A stretch of DNA of 64,000 nt from JAFAMS01 sp963715815. Lineage in GTDB: Bacteria; Vulcanimicrobiota; Vulcanimicrobiia; Vulcanimicrobiales; Vulcanimicrobiaceae. Position 1 is the first letter of the stretch. Each line of letters opens with the position of its first letter. Below are positions 24,979-33,636 of this stretch, one piece after another. The notes under the pieces were generated by a model. The model was given only the letters and a program-made list of their open reading frames with translations, was not told the origin of the DNA and ran no database searches. Both the position numbers and the translations under genes were made by a program. The DNA lies in contig OY970278.1 of assembly GCA_963715815.1 (NCBI GenBank), forward strand, positions 1,612,001 through 1,676,000. The letters run 5' to 3'.

Positions 24979-25827
24979 CTATTTCGACAAAGCTCCATCG
25001 ACTGCGTCGAGCTCGCGAGACATCCAAACTTGATATGTCGTTCTGGGCGGTTCAGTCTCCGTGGCTCCGACCACGGGAATTCCGGAAGCTTTAGCAAGAT
25101 CGAGCATGCGCTGCGCGACCGGATCGGAGGCCTGGCTATTGTAGACGAGCATCCGAACCTGATGTGTTTTCAGGTCGTTCTCGAAGCGCGCAACTTCGAG
25201 CGCTCCTGGCTCCGAGTCGTTCATCACCGCGATCTGAAAGCGCATGTCGCGTACCTGCATCCCAAGGGCGTCGAGCATGTAGCCAAAGACAGGCTCCGTA
25301 GCCGTCACCGGCGTCCCGGCGAATTTCTTGTGCAGCTTCGCGATCCGCATCTCGATCGGCTGTAAGGATTTCTGGAACGCCCGCAAACGGCGTGAATAAT
25401 CCGCGCTATCGGCGGGATCCGCGTGCGAAAGATCGGCGCTCAATTGCGTCGCGAGAGCGAGCATTGCGTGTGGATCGTACCAAACGTGCGGATTGTCGCC
25501 GGGTTTCTTGCCGATCAGGCTCGCGACCGCGATCGTGACTCGATTCGTGTTCCGGGCGGCGCTAAGCAGCTTGTCGACCCATGGGTCGTAGTCGATTCCG
25601 TTGTAGATAACAATTTGCGCGCCCGAGACGGCGCGTGCAACCGAAGGATCGACTTCGAAGAGATGCGGATCTTCATCCGGATTGTTCAGGACGCTGGTCA
25701 CCGTCACATGAGGGCCGCCGATCTGCTGTGCGACGTCGCCGTAAAAATTCTCCGCGGCGAGTATGCTCACGGTAAGTACCAGAGCCAGCATCATAATTTG
25801 CAACCCATGTGCAAGTTTTCTTGGCAT
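24979..25827 (-). CDS. metal ABC transporter substrate-binding protein (cluster A-I)
   Basis: A 282-residue periplasmic binding protein with signal MMLALVLTVSILA and the long backbone helix of the A-I cluster. Probable ligands are His in NPDEDPHLFEVDP and His in NPHVWYDPHA. The third position, in TEPVFGYMLDALG, is Glu where zinc binders usually have His; a Glu there is more like manganese/iron binders such as PsaA. There is no His-rich loop. Metal specificity (Zn or Mn) is therefore open. The start codon region contains a candidate operator (25798-25814), and the gene is divergent from a Fur-family regulator. Confidence 0.87.
   Translation of the reverse strand: MPRKLAHGLQIMMLALVLTVSILAAENFYGDVAQQIGGPHVTVTSVLNNPDEDPHLFEVDPSVARAVSGAQIVIYNGIDYDPWVDKLLSAARNTNRVTIAVASLIGKKPGDNPHVWYDPHAMLALATQLSADLSHADPADSADYSRRLRAFQKSLQPIEMRIAKLHKKFAGTPVTATEPVFGYMLDALGMQVRDMRFQIAVMNDSEPGALEVARFENDLKTHQVRMLVYNSQASDPVAQRMLDLAKASGIPVVGATETEPPRTTYQVWMSRELDAVDGALSK
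25798..25814 (-). promoter_or_regulatory. candidate Fur/Zur-family operator at the metal importer start
   Basis: TTGCA-N7-TGCAA inverted repeat inside codons 5-10 of the binding-protein gene. A near-identical half-site pair with the same 7-base spacer is at 26338-26354. Confidence 0.45.
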
Positions 25828-25856
25828 AGGTCTATGGGCGATCCTGCTCGCGAGAG

Positions 25857-26300
25857 GTGCATGACCGCTGCGGGCCCGAAATCGTCGCCGTGTACCAGAA
25901 GCTACCCCAGCCGCGCCGCGCGATCTATAGCACCTCCTCGCGGCGTGCCATCCTCAGCCTTTTGCAGTCGGAGCGGCGGTATCTCACCGCAGCCGAGATC
26001 CATAAGGCCCTCCGCAAGCGCCGCCAGCAGCTTGCGCTTACGACGGTCTACCGGACGCTGCAGCATCTTACCGGATTGGGTGCCGTTTCAAGCCGCGCGG
26101 CGCCCAACGGCGAACTCGGCTATTTGTTTTGCGCAAATGACGAGCACCACCATCACGCGATCTGCACGAGTTGCGGACACGTCGAAGAAGTCAACTGCCA
26201 CGTCATAGACGAATTCAAGAAGCTGCTCGTCACGCGCCAGGGTTTTGCACTTGACGACCATTCGGTCGAGCTCTATGGCAGGTGCGCGGCCTGCCGGTAG
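25857..26300 (+). CDS. Fur-family metalloregulator, probably Zur or Mur
   Basis: A 147-residue Fur-type repressor. The winged helix has SSRRAILSLLQSERRYLTAAEIHKALRKR and recognition helix TTVYRTLQHLTGLGAV. The regulatory site has the HHHH cluster followed by CTSCGHVEEVNC and a final CAACR, so both structural-zinc CxxC pairs are present. Being divergent from a metal ABC importer and upstream of a TonB receptor, it most likely represses both when metal is plentiful. GTG start at 25857. Confidence 0.9.
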   Translation: MHDRCGPEIVAVYQKLPQPRRAIYSTSSRRAILSLLQSERRYLTAAEIHKALRKRRQQLALTTVYRTLQHLTGLGAVSSRAAPNGELGYLFCANDEHHHHAICTSCGHVEEVNCHVIDEFKKLLVTRQGFALDDHSVELYGRCAACR

Positions 26301-26337
26301 CGCGGGAAGGATAGCGGGGCTCGCTCGCAAAGGGAAC

Positions 26338-26354
26338 TTGCAGGTGATTTGCAG
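26338..26354 (+). promoter_or_regulatory. second candidate Fur/Zur-family operator
   Basis: TTGCA-N7-TGCAG, same spacing as the site at 25798, lying just downstream of the regulator gene and at the start of the membrane protein that precedes the TonB receptor. Confidence 0.4.
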
Positions 26355-26955
26355 GTTTAGCAGCCGGCGGCTCGCGGCTCTGGCTTTCATCGTGGCGGCG
26401 ATTCCGTTCGGCATCGCTGGACATCTTGTCGCGGAAGCCGTTGCGCTAGACCACGAGAGCTTCTGGTCGATCGCCGTCGCGCCGCGGCATATCTATTTGC
26501 TTGCACTCGGTATCGCGGCGCTCATCACCCTGGTCTTGATAGGCCGCGGCCCGCGTTGTCCGCATCGGTCAAGGCACGCGCGGGAACTCATTCACGCCCT
26601 GCCCTTCGGGGGTCAAGGCGTGCGGTTTGCCGCGCTAAGCTTCAGCGTTCAAGTTGCCTTCTTCGGTGTGACGCAAGCCATCGAAGGATGTCCGATTCAG
26701 GGAGGCGATCTCCTAGCCGGACTCTTCACTGCTCTTGCAGCTGCGCTTCTTGGGGCGCTGGTCCTAGCACTCTTCCACCGGCGCCTGATCGCCTTTGCCT
26801 TGCTCACGATGTGGGTGAGCGCGACACAAGGTAACGCCGTACGCGAATGCCCGAAACCTGCTCCCTTTGCGCGCTTTGTGAAGCGCCGCGGTGCGTTTTT
26901 ATTCTCGATCGCGAGCCGGCCGCCGCCGGCATTGGCTGTTTTCCTTAACCGTTAA
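26344..26955 (+). CDS. small integral membrane protein in the metal cluster
   Basis: About 203 residues with four or five predicted membrane spans (LAALAFIVAAIPFGIAG, IYLLALGIAALITLVLIG, VRFAALSFSVQVAFFGVTQ, LLAGLFTALAAALLGALVLALF). The Arg-rich, Pro-rich C-terminus after VSATQGNAVRECPKPAP may face the periplasm. I do not recognise the family. Its place between a Fur-family regulator and a TonB receptor, with a candidate operator at its start, suggests a part in metal uptake across the inner membrane. The start is uncertain (TTG 26338 or GTG 26344; the frame is open further into the regulator gene). Confidence 0.6.
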   Translation: MICRFSSRRLAALAFIVAAIPFGIAGHLVAEAVALDHESFWSIAVAPRHIYLLALGIAALITLVLIGRGPRCPHRSRHARELIHALPFGGQGVRFAALSFSVQVAFFGVTQAIEGCPIQGGDLLAGLFTALAAALLGALVLALFHRRLIAFALLTMWVSATQGNAVRECPKPAPFARFVKRRGAFLFSIASRPPPALAVFLNR

Positions 26956-26999
26956 CAGCCACGACGCTTTACGCGTCGTTCATCGCGATTGGAGAAGCC

Positions 27000-29417
27000 G
27001 TGCCTCAGAATATTTGGCGAAACGTCGCCGCAACCTTGATTGTTGTTTCCCTTTCTTTCATATGCGCGACGCCGTCGTATGCGGTCAACGCGACGTCCTT
27101 TCTCAGCGGAACGGTGACGAACAATGGCGTTCCCGCCGCAAACATTACGGTGACAGCGTCCGGTAACGACCTCAGCATCTCAGCGAAGACAGACGCGAAG
27201 GGGCACTTCTCGTTTCCGCCGCTTCCCGTCGGCACATACGTCGTTTCAGCCGAGAGCAGCGGTCTGCGTGGGAGTGCTCGGGTCGATCTTGGCAGCGGAG
27301 GCGCCATCGTCGCGATCGCGCTGCAGTCACTCAAGCAAATTGGTCACGTTATCGTTAATGCTGCACAAGCCGAGGTTGCACACGGAAGCGGCAGCGATGT
27401 CGTATTAAACTCTACGGCCTTGACGCAGATGCCGTTCAACAATAGCTTCTCCGAGATGGAGATACAAATGCCGGGTGCGGTACGAGGTGCGAATGGCGTC
27501 GTGCACATGAACGGTGACCACGGCGTCATCAACTACATGGTCGATGGTGTCCCGTTGCCGCAAGAGCTTAATCGTGACATCGGCGGCGAGATTAACCTCA
27601 ACAATCTTTCGCTCGTCGATCTGATCGAGGGAGCGTATCCGGCGCAATACGGATTGAAATTTGGCTCCGTCTTCAACATGGCGACAAAGGCCGGAACCGG
27701 ACCGGCAGGGTTCGACGGCTATTTGTCGGGCGGTTCATACACGAATGCTCAGGGTCAGATCGGTTACCACACGCCGATTGCGGGAGGTGGCGGATTCGAC
27801 ATCGCGTTCTCCGGCTATCAAACGACGCGCGGTCTCGATCCGCCTAACTTCAGTTCCCCCCATAACGATGCAAGCGCGCTCGGCCAATTCATGCGCTTCA
27901 CGCTGCCCGCCGGCAAGAACGACTTCACGAGCATTACGGTCGTCAATAGTCACAGTACGTTTCAAATTCCGAACGATGTCGACGGTGGCGAGCCGGCCAA
28001 CACCGACGACAACGAGACCCAAGCGGATACGTTTATTTCGGCACAATTTCATCATGCGATCGGTGATACCGGCGAATTCACGGTCGGACCGGCATACAAG
28101 GTGTCACGGATTCAAGATTTCGGGGATCCCACGAACGACTTCATCTATGGTGAAAACGTGAATCTCGCAAGCGGCGGTTCGGCGACTGACTGTGCGACCG
28201 CGCTCGCCAATCCTGCCGTGTTTGGGCTCACGACCTGCGGATATTCACTTGCCGACACGCGCACTGCGATCGACGACATCATACAGGCCGACTACAATCA
28301 ACGCTTTGGGCGGCATACGATTGCAGCCGGCGCTTCTTACGATCTTTCGCGAATCCTGAAAAATTATGCGGTGACGCTTCAGCCGGATAATTTTCTCGCC
28401 CCGACCGTGACGCCGGCGACGCCCGGTGCGCCGACGACCGTCGTCGACAACAGTCCGAACCTTGGCAACACGTACACGTCGTACATTCAAGACAGCTGGC
28501 GCATGAGCGATCTCTGGGAAGCCGACTACGGCTTGCGCTACGATTTCTTCAGCATCAGATCAAATCAGTTCGCACAGGGTTTCGGCGCTTTTAGTCCCAG
28601 GCTGAAGATCACGCGATACTTCGGAAACCGCGCGAGCGTGTATGCGTATATCGGGCGCTTCTTCGAGCCGTTCTCGTTCGAGAACGTCAGCCCGCTGGCT
28701 GCATATCAGCTCAATCTCCCCTTGCAGCCGACCCCGGCGCAATTCGATTTGTTGCCGGAACGCGATACGCAGCTCGAGCTGGGCGGTCACATTCCAGTCG
28801 GCGATGGAGATCTCGGTTTTCGCGTGTGGCAAAAGAACGCGAATAATTTGATCGACGATACGCAGGTTGGCGTTACGCTGTTGCACCAGGACATCAACTA
28901 CGTGCTCGGCCGTCTTTCACAGGAAGCTCTCAATTACAGTCGGCCGCTCGCAGGCAACGGACGCGTGTACTTCTCGGTTGCTCATGTCGTGTCGTTGAAT
29001 AGTGGATGCGAAACGCAATTGCTGGCGCCATGCTTTGGAGCGGGAGCCGGTTACACGCCGGCAGATCACGAGCAAAACTGGAGCATCGCGAGCGGTGTGC
29101 TTTTGAACAATTCCCATGGCGGGTGGTTTTCGGCCGACGGCGAGTACGGCAGCGGTCTTTCCTCCGGCCTCAACCCTAATGGCGGAATAACGTGCGCGGG
29201 ACCTATGCTCGAAGCGCCGATCGGCGGACCATGTAAGCGAACCCCGCACACGACCTTCAACGTCGAGGACGGCATCGCGTTATCATCAAAAGCCGCCCTT
29301 ACGATCGGCATCCAAAATATTCTGAACGATCGCTACTTCGTGACGTACCTGAACGCGCAAGGTAACCACTATGCGCCTCCCCGCATGTTCACTGTCGGTG
29401 TGCGGGTCAAGCCTTGA
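27000..29417 (+). CDS. TonB-dependent outer-membrane receptor with N-terminal CarboxypepD_reg domain
   Basis: An 805-residue receptor. Signal peptide 1-28 (LIVVSLSFICATPSYA) is followed by a carboxypeptidase-regulatory beta-sandwich (GTVTNNGVPAANITVTASG to about residue 105), then a plug domain (residues 115-230, with VHMNGDHGVINYMVDGVPLP and GAYPAQYGLKFGSVFNMATK). A 22-strand-type barrel ends in FTVGVRVKP. It should import a metal complex using TonB energy; the metal-regulator neighbourhood supports zinc, manganese or a cobalt/iron chelate. GTG start with GGAGAAG upstream. Confidence 0.9.
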   Translation: MPQNIWRNVAATLIVVSLSFICATPSYAVNATSFLSGTVTNNGVPAANITVTASGNDLSISAKTDAKGHFSFPPLPVGTYVVSAESSGLRGSARVDLGSGGAIVAIALQSLKQIGHVIVNAAQAEVAHGSGSDVVLNSTALTQMPFNNSFSEMEIQMPGAVRGANGVVHMNGDHGVINYMVDGVPLPQELNRDIGGEINLNNLSLVDLIEGAYPAQYGLKFGSVFNMATKAGTGPAGFDGYLSGGSYTNAQGQIGYHTPIAGGGGFDIAFSGYQTTRGLDPPNFSSPHNDASALGQFMRFTLPAGKNDFTSITVVNSHSTFQIPNDVDGGEPANTDDNETQADTFISAQFHHAIGDTGEFTVGPAYKVSRIQDFGDPTNDFIYGENVNLASGGSATDCATALANPAVFGLTTCGYSLADTRTAIDDIIQADYNQRFGRHTIAAGASYDLSRILKNYAVTLQPDNFLAPTVTPATPGAPTTVVDNSPNLGNTYTSYIQDSWRMSDLWEADYGLRYDFFSIRSNQFAQGFGAFSPRLKITRYFGNRASVYAYIGRFFEPFSFENVSPLAAYQLNLPLQPTPAQFDLLPERDTQLELGGHIPVGDGDLGFRVWQKNANNLIDDTQVGVTLLHQDINYVLGRLSQEALNYSRPLAGNGRVYFSVAHVVSLNSGCETQLLAPCFGAGAGYTPADHEQNWSIASGVLLNNSHGGWFSADGEYGSGLSSGLNPNGGITCAGPMLEAPIGGPCKRTPHTTFNVEDGIALSSKAALTIGIQNILNDRYFVTYLNAQGNHYAPPRMFTVGVRVKP

Positions 29418-29426
29418 GCGCTACAC

Positions 29427-30710
29427 TTACGATGACAGGCTGGCGCGGTCGAGGATCATTCTGTGGACCGCGTCGATCACGCGCTGCACCGGCGCTTTGC
29501 GATAGTCCCAGCGTGCGTCCTCATCGGGTTGCACGATGACCATCGTCGCGTTCGTCTCGAAGACGACGACCCGTCCGTCGTCCGAGAGCCCGAAATCTAT
29601 TCCGGCATAGTCGAGGCCGATCGCGTTTGCAATCTTTCCGAGCGTTGCCATTGCGTCGGGCCCGAGCACACCCGGCATGTCCGACAGAAAGCGTTCGTCT
29701 TCCGCACGATGTTCGGGGACGTTGGCCATATCCGCCGAGAAGTAGTGCACCTTCCAATCTTTTGAGATCGCGAGATGCAACGGATAGAGATGACCATCGA
29801 CGAACATGACGCGGAACTTACGTACTTTGCCATCCGCTCCGTGCAGGTCGATGTACTCGATCGCATAGAGCTGATCGCCGGGCAGTGTCTTGACCGCCGC
29901 CGCAACATCTTCGGATCGCTGAACGAGATTGAAGTTGTGACCCGTGTGATGACCGGGTGAGCGCAACAGCAGCGGAAATTTGAATCCGTGCTTTTCGAGC
30001 GTCATCGCGCCGTCCCACGTGCCGAGCGCAGCGCGCGCGAAGATCTGCGTGCGCGGCGTGAGAACGCCGGGGATCGCGTGAAGACGCGATGCGGTATCGA
30101 CACGCGTTGTGCGCAAGACATGGTCGGGCGGATTGAGGACTGATCCTTTGCGTTTACCGGCGACGATGCGCTGTGCGATCATCAGCGCTTCGGCCCCGCT
30201 GTCAGCATCGCCGATCGCATTGAAGATCATGTCGTATGGCGGCAATCGCTTACCCGCACCGAACAGCTCGACGATCAACTTCGTCGTCTCGAAAACGGAA
30301 TCGTCGAGAAGCTTCTCGAGGTGCAAGTTGCCGCTTCCGAGAGAAACCAGCAGCAGGACGGAGACCGGCTTGCGCGAGCCCCGATACGGCAGAATGGTAA
30401 TCGCATTATCTTTGCCCGCAATCTCGCGCAGCTCCGCCGCGCCCGTTTTGCCGAGCTGGGCCAGAACCGCGGCCAACCCGCGCTTAGCGTCCGCGTGCGC
30501 CGGGTCGAGCCGCAGCGCACTTTCATATGAAGTCTTGGCTTCGTCGAGAGCACCAGCGCGCAAAAAAACGAACGCAAGGTTCGAGTGTGCGGTCGCTATC
30601 GATGGGTAAAGCTCGACGTTCTCTAGGAAAATCGCGAACGCTTCCTTGCGTTTACCTTCGTTCCAGAGTTTGAGTCCGAGATCGTTGCGGGCAGCGAAAT
30701 CCGAAACCAT
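29427..30710 (-). CDS. TPR / ATP-grasp protein
   Basis: About 427 residues. Residues 1-80 contain two or three tetratricopeptide repeats (ARNDLGLKLWNEGKRKEAFAIFLENVELYPSIATAHSNLAFVFLRAGALDEAKTSYESALRLDPAHADA). Residues 200-420 form an ATP-grasp-like domain (FKFPLLLRSPGHHTGHNF, AIEYIDLHGADGKVRKFRVMFVDG, GIDFGLSDDGRVVVFETNATM with the magnesium-binding Glu/Asn). Such domains make carboxylate-amine bonds; the substrate is unknown. Start 30710 overlaps the SDR stop as TAATG. The gene truncated at the right edge (63521-64000) is a clear paralogue. Confidence 0.8.
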   Translation of the reverse strand: MVSDFAARNDLGLKLWNEGKRKEAFAIFLENVELYPSIATAHSNLAFVFLRAGALDEAKTSYESALRLDPAHADAKRGLAAVLAQLGKTGAAELREIAGKDNAITILPYRGSRKPVSVLLLVSLGSGNLHLEKLLDDSVFETTKLIVELFGAGKRLPPYDMIFNAIGDADSGAEALMIAQRIVAGKRKGSVLNPPDHVLRTTRVDTASRLHAIPGVLTPRTQIFARAALGTWDGAMTLEKHGFKFPLLLRSPGHHTGHNFNLVQRSEDVAAAVKTLPGDQLYAIEYIDLHGADGKVRKFRVMFVDGHLYPLHLAISKDWKVHYFSADMANVPEHRAEDERFLSDMPGVLGPDAMATLGKIANAIGLDYAGIDFGLSDDGRVVVFETNATMVIVQPDEDARWDYRKAPVQRVIDAVHRMILDRASLSS

Positions 30711-31489
30711 TAGAACGTCCCGGGGTAGGCGCCTCCGTCGATTAAAAAGTTCTGACCGGTGATGTACGAGGCTTGCGCCGAGCAAATGTACGCACATAAC
30801 TCGCCGAACTCAGGCGGCTGACCGAAGCGTCCAGCCGGGATCGTGGCCGCTCGAGCGGCCGATGCGTCTTCAAACGAAATATTGCGGGCCGTTGCTTGCG
30901 CGCGGATCGTCGAGAATAGCCGGTCCGTTCCGAACGAGCCGGGCAGCAGATTATTGATGGTGACGTTGTGCTTGATGGTCGTGCGCGCAATGCCGGCGAC
31001 GAAACCCGTCAGACCCGAGCGCGCACCGTTCGAAAGTCCCAGCACGTCGATCGGTGCTTTCACGGCGCTCGACGTGATGTTGACGATGCGTCCGAATTTG
31101 CGGGCGATCATTCCATCGACGACGGCTTTGATCAGCTCGATCGGCGTGAGCATGTTTGCATCGACGGCGCGGATCCATGTGTCGCGATCCCATTCCCGGA
31201 AATCTCCGGGCGGTGGGCCGCCCGCGTTGTTGATGAGGATGTCGGGCTCGGGGCAAGCCTCGAGTGCTGCCTGACGACCTTCCGCTGTCGTGATATCCGT
31301 CGCGACCACGGTGACTTTCACGCCGGTTACGTCGCGGATTTCCTTCGCCGTCGCTTCGAGCGGCTCGCGAGTGCGCGCCAAGATGACGAGATCGACGCCT
31401 TCACGCGCCAGCGAGACTGCGCACGCCTTGCCGAGCCCCTTGCTCGAGGCGCAGACGATTGCGCGTCTTCCTTTTATTCCAAGATCCAT
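30710..31489 (-). CDS. SDR-family oxidoreductase with atypical active site
   Basis: A 259-residue Rossmann protein: IVCASSKGLGKACAVSLAREGVDLVILART (cofactor loop, variant of TGxxxGxG), NNAGGPPPGDF, NITSSAVKAP. The place of the catalytic YxxxK is occupied by SNGARSGLTGF, so neither Tyr nor Lys is present at the expected spacing. The C-terminal part (NNLLPGSFGTDR, YITGQNFLIDGGAYPG) is normal. A subgroup of SDRs shares this SNGAR variant, as far as I recall; its reaction is unclear. Coupled to the TPR/ATP-grasp gene. Confidence 0.85.
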   Translation of the reverse strand: MDLGIKGRRAIVCASSKGLGKACAVSLAREGVDLVILARTREPLEATAKEIRDVTGVKVTVVATDITTAEGRQAALEACPEPDILINNAGGPPPGDFREWDRDTWIRAVDANMLTPIELIKAVVDGMIARKFGRIVNITSSAVKAPIDVLGLSNGARSGLTGFVAGIARTTIKHNVTINNLLPGSFGTDRLFSTIRAQATARNISFEDASAARAATIPAGRFGQPPEFGELCAYICSAQASYITGQNFLIDGGAYPGTF

Positions 31490-31505
31490 GCGCGGGCGTT
31501 CGCTA

Positions 31506-33566
31506 CTACCATAGCGCGCACCGCTGAGGCGGCGGCTTGTACATCGGGTCCCGCCGATGGCACCCGAAGGCTTCCGCGAACTGCGGCATATTGATCAACG
31601 TTCCCAGAACGCGATCGCGGCCTTCGGGATGCGGATCGACAAGTTCGTCGATGCGCATGCGCTCGGGGCGTTCAAACGTCGCATACGCTTGCGCAAAGGC
31701 GAGGAAGAAACGCTGTTCCGGTGTCCAGCCGTCAATTTTCGTGCGCGATTTACCGGCGAGGGAACGTTCCAACGCGTCGTACGCGATCTCAGCGCCGCCG
31801 AGATCTGCAAGGGCTTCGCCGATGATCAGCTTGTCGTTCTCGTGGAAGCCACTGTACTCACGCGCGATGCAGCTGGCACGAACGGACCACGCGGCGGCGT
31901 CGGCGGGTTGCCACCAGTCGCGCAAATTGCCGAGCGCATCGCTGCGCCGGCCTTCGTCATCGAATGCGTGCGTCAGCTCGTGCGCGACGATGACGCCGAG
32001 CGCCCCGTAGTTCGCAGCGTCGTCGAAGCGCGTCGAGAAGAAGGGTGACCGTAGGAGACCGGCCGGGAACGTGATGTCATTGTAGGCCGCGCTGTACGAC
32101 GCGTTGACGGTCGGCGCCGACATCAACCAAAAATCGCGGCTCACGTTTCGGCCGAGATGCGAGAACGTGTTGCGTGTCCGGTACAAGGAGACACGCAGCG
32201 AGTTATCGAGGAAGGCTCCGCGATCAATGGTGAGCGTGTCATAGCTTCGCCACGTGTCGGGATAGCCGACGTGATCCGCGATCGCATCGAGCTTCGCGAG
32301 GGCCTCGCGCCGCGTCGATTCGCTCATCCATCCAAGCGTGCTTAGCTCGTCGCGAAACGTTGTTTGAATCGTTCCTATCAGATGCTTGGCTGCGGCGAGC
32401 GTTTCCGGGGAGAGCTCGCGATCGACATAGAGTTGGCCAAGCGCATCTGCCAAATCCGTGTCGACGGAGCGCACGCAGCGATACCACAGCGGTTGCTGTT
32501 CGTGCCGGCCAACGAGCGACCCATCGAACGAATCGGCCTCGTCGGCAAACGACATCGAGAGTGCAGGCGACGCGCGTTCGATCAAACGATAGAGCAAGTA
32601 GGCGCGAAGCTCCGCCATTGGCGTGTTGCGAAGCACGACCTCGAGGTTTCTGAAGTAATCAGGCTGCGAGACGTCGAGGACGTCGATGCTGGGTGCGAAC
32701 CGATCCCGGAAATACTGCGTGAAGTCGAAGCTCGGCAGGAGCGCTTGCGCTTCTGCGAGCGTCATCTTGTGGTAATTGGAGGCTCGGTCGCGGAGCGCGG
32801 CACGCGTCCGGGAGCCGCGCGCGAGCTCGATCTCAACCGCAATAACGGCGTGCGCTTCTGCGTAGCTGGTGGCGAGGTCATCACCGAGCAGGCGAAAGTC
32901 GTGCTCGATGTGCGTGACGTAGTCATTTCGAATCAGATCGGCGCGCGCATCCGCTGCAAAATAGAGATCGCGATCGGGTAAACCGAGGCCGCCTTGCGCG
33001 ATGAATGCGATCGTGCGCTGCTCATCGCGCGGGTCACCTTCGGATCCGGCGAAGAAAAATGGTCGCGCGCCAATGTTCTGCAGAACGGTGGTCTGTAAGC
33101 GTAAGTCGGAGAGATCTTTAATCGCGCGTATGCTGTGGATATAAACTTGCACGGGCCCGAGGCCCGCCACATCACGCGCGCGCACGTTCATGCACGACGT
33201 GTAGTAGTCGCCGGCCTTTTGTCCCGGCGAGCCATGCGGCCAGGCGTCGCGCGAAACGTTCTCGAGCATATCGTGCAGCTCTGCGCGATTCTCCCCGCGC
33301 AGCTGATCGAGAACCGACCATCGGCTCGCCGTCGGAGGAATCGGATTGTTCGCACGCCAGCCGCCCATCGCGTAGCGAAAAAAGTCTTGACACGGCTTGC
33401 ACGTCGGATCGATGTTCGCAACGTTGAAGCCACGCGCTGCGGACATAATCGCGGCCGGCGAAGTCGGAGGCACGAACATCGGCGCACCTTCGGCGCCGAG
33501 CGCTAAATTCACAAGCAGCGTTAGGCCGGCAAGCAAACCGGCTGCGCGAAGTAGTGTGCCCCTCAC
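31506..33566 (-). CDS. M13 (neprilysin-like) zinc metallopeptidase, second copy
   Basis: A 686-residue exported peptidase similar to the one at 19.8 kb. Signal LLRAAGLLAGLTLLVNLALGA, domain start CKPCQDFFRYAMGGWRANNPIP, catalytic HELTH at about 529-533 in VIVAHELTHAFDDEGRRSD, third ligand in IGEALADLGGAEIAY, C-terminal CALW. GTG start at 33566, 70 bp after aroB. Probably degrades peptides in the periplasm or outside the cell. Confidence 0.92.
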   Translation of the reverse strand: MRGTLLRAAGLLAGLTLLVNLALGAEGAPMFVPPTSPAAIMSAARGFNVANIDPTCKPCQDFFRYAMGGWRANNPIPPTASRWSVLDQLRGENRAELHDMLENVSRDAWPHGSPGQKAGDYYTSCMNVRARDVAGLGPVQVYIHSIRAIKDLSDLRLQTTVLQNIGARPFFFAGSEGDPRDEQRTIAFIAQGGLGLPDRDLYFAADARADLIRNDYVTHIEHDFRLLGDDLATSYAEAHAVIAVEIELARGSRTRAALRDRASNYHKMTLAEAQALLPSFDFTQYFRDRFAPSIDVLDVSQPDYFRNLEVVLRNTPMAELRAYLLYRLIERASPALSMSFADEADSFDGSLVGRHEQQPLWYRCVRSVDTDLADALGQLYVDRELSPETLAAAKHLIGTIQTTFRDELSTLGWMSESTRREALAKLDAIADHVGYPDTWRSYDTLTIDRGAFLDNSLRVSLYRTRNTFSHLGRNVSRDFWLMSAPTVNASYSAAYNDITFPAGLLRSPFFSTRFDDAANYGALGVIVAHELTHAFDDEGRRSDALGNLRDWWQPADAAAWSVRASCIAREYSGFHENDKLIIGEALADLGGAEIAYDALERSLAGKSRTKIDGWTPEQRFFLAFAQAYATFERPERMRIDELVDPHPEGRDRVLGTLINMPQFAEAFGCHRRDPMYKPPPQRCALW

Positions 33567-33636
33567 CCCGCCGTTTTCGCGGTGGGTCGCTCCAGTGCTT
33601 GCAGGTTAAGATTTGGTCCATTGGTCACCGGAACGT

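Noticed and set aside
29427..33566. Genomic island or prophage around the TPR/ATP-grasp and M13 genes
   Set aside because: No integrase, att repeats, tRNA boundary or composition shift is visible.
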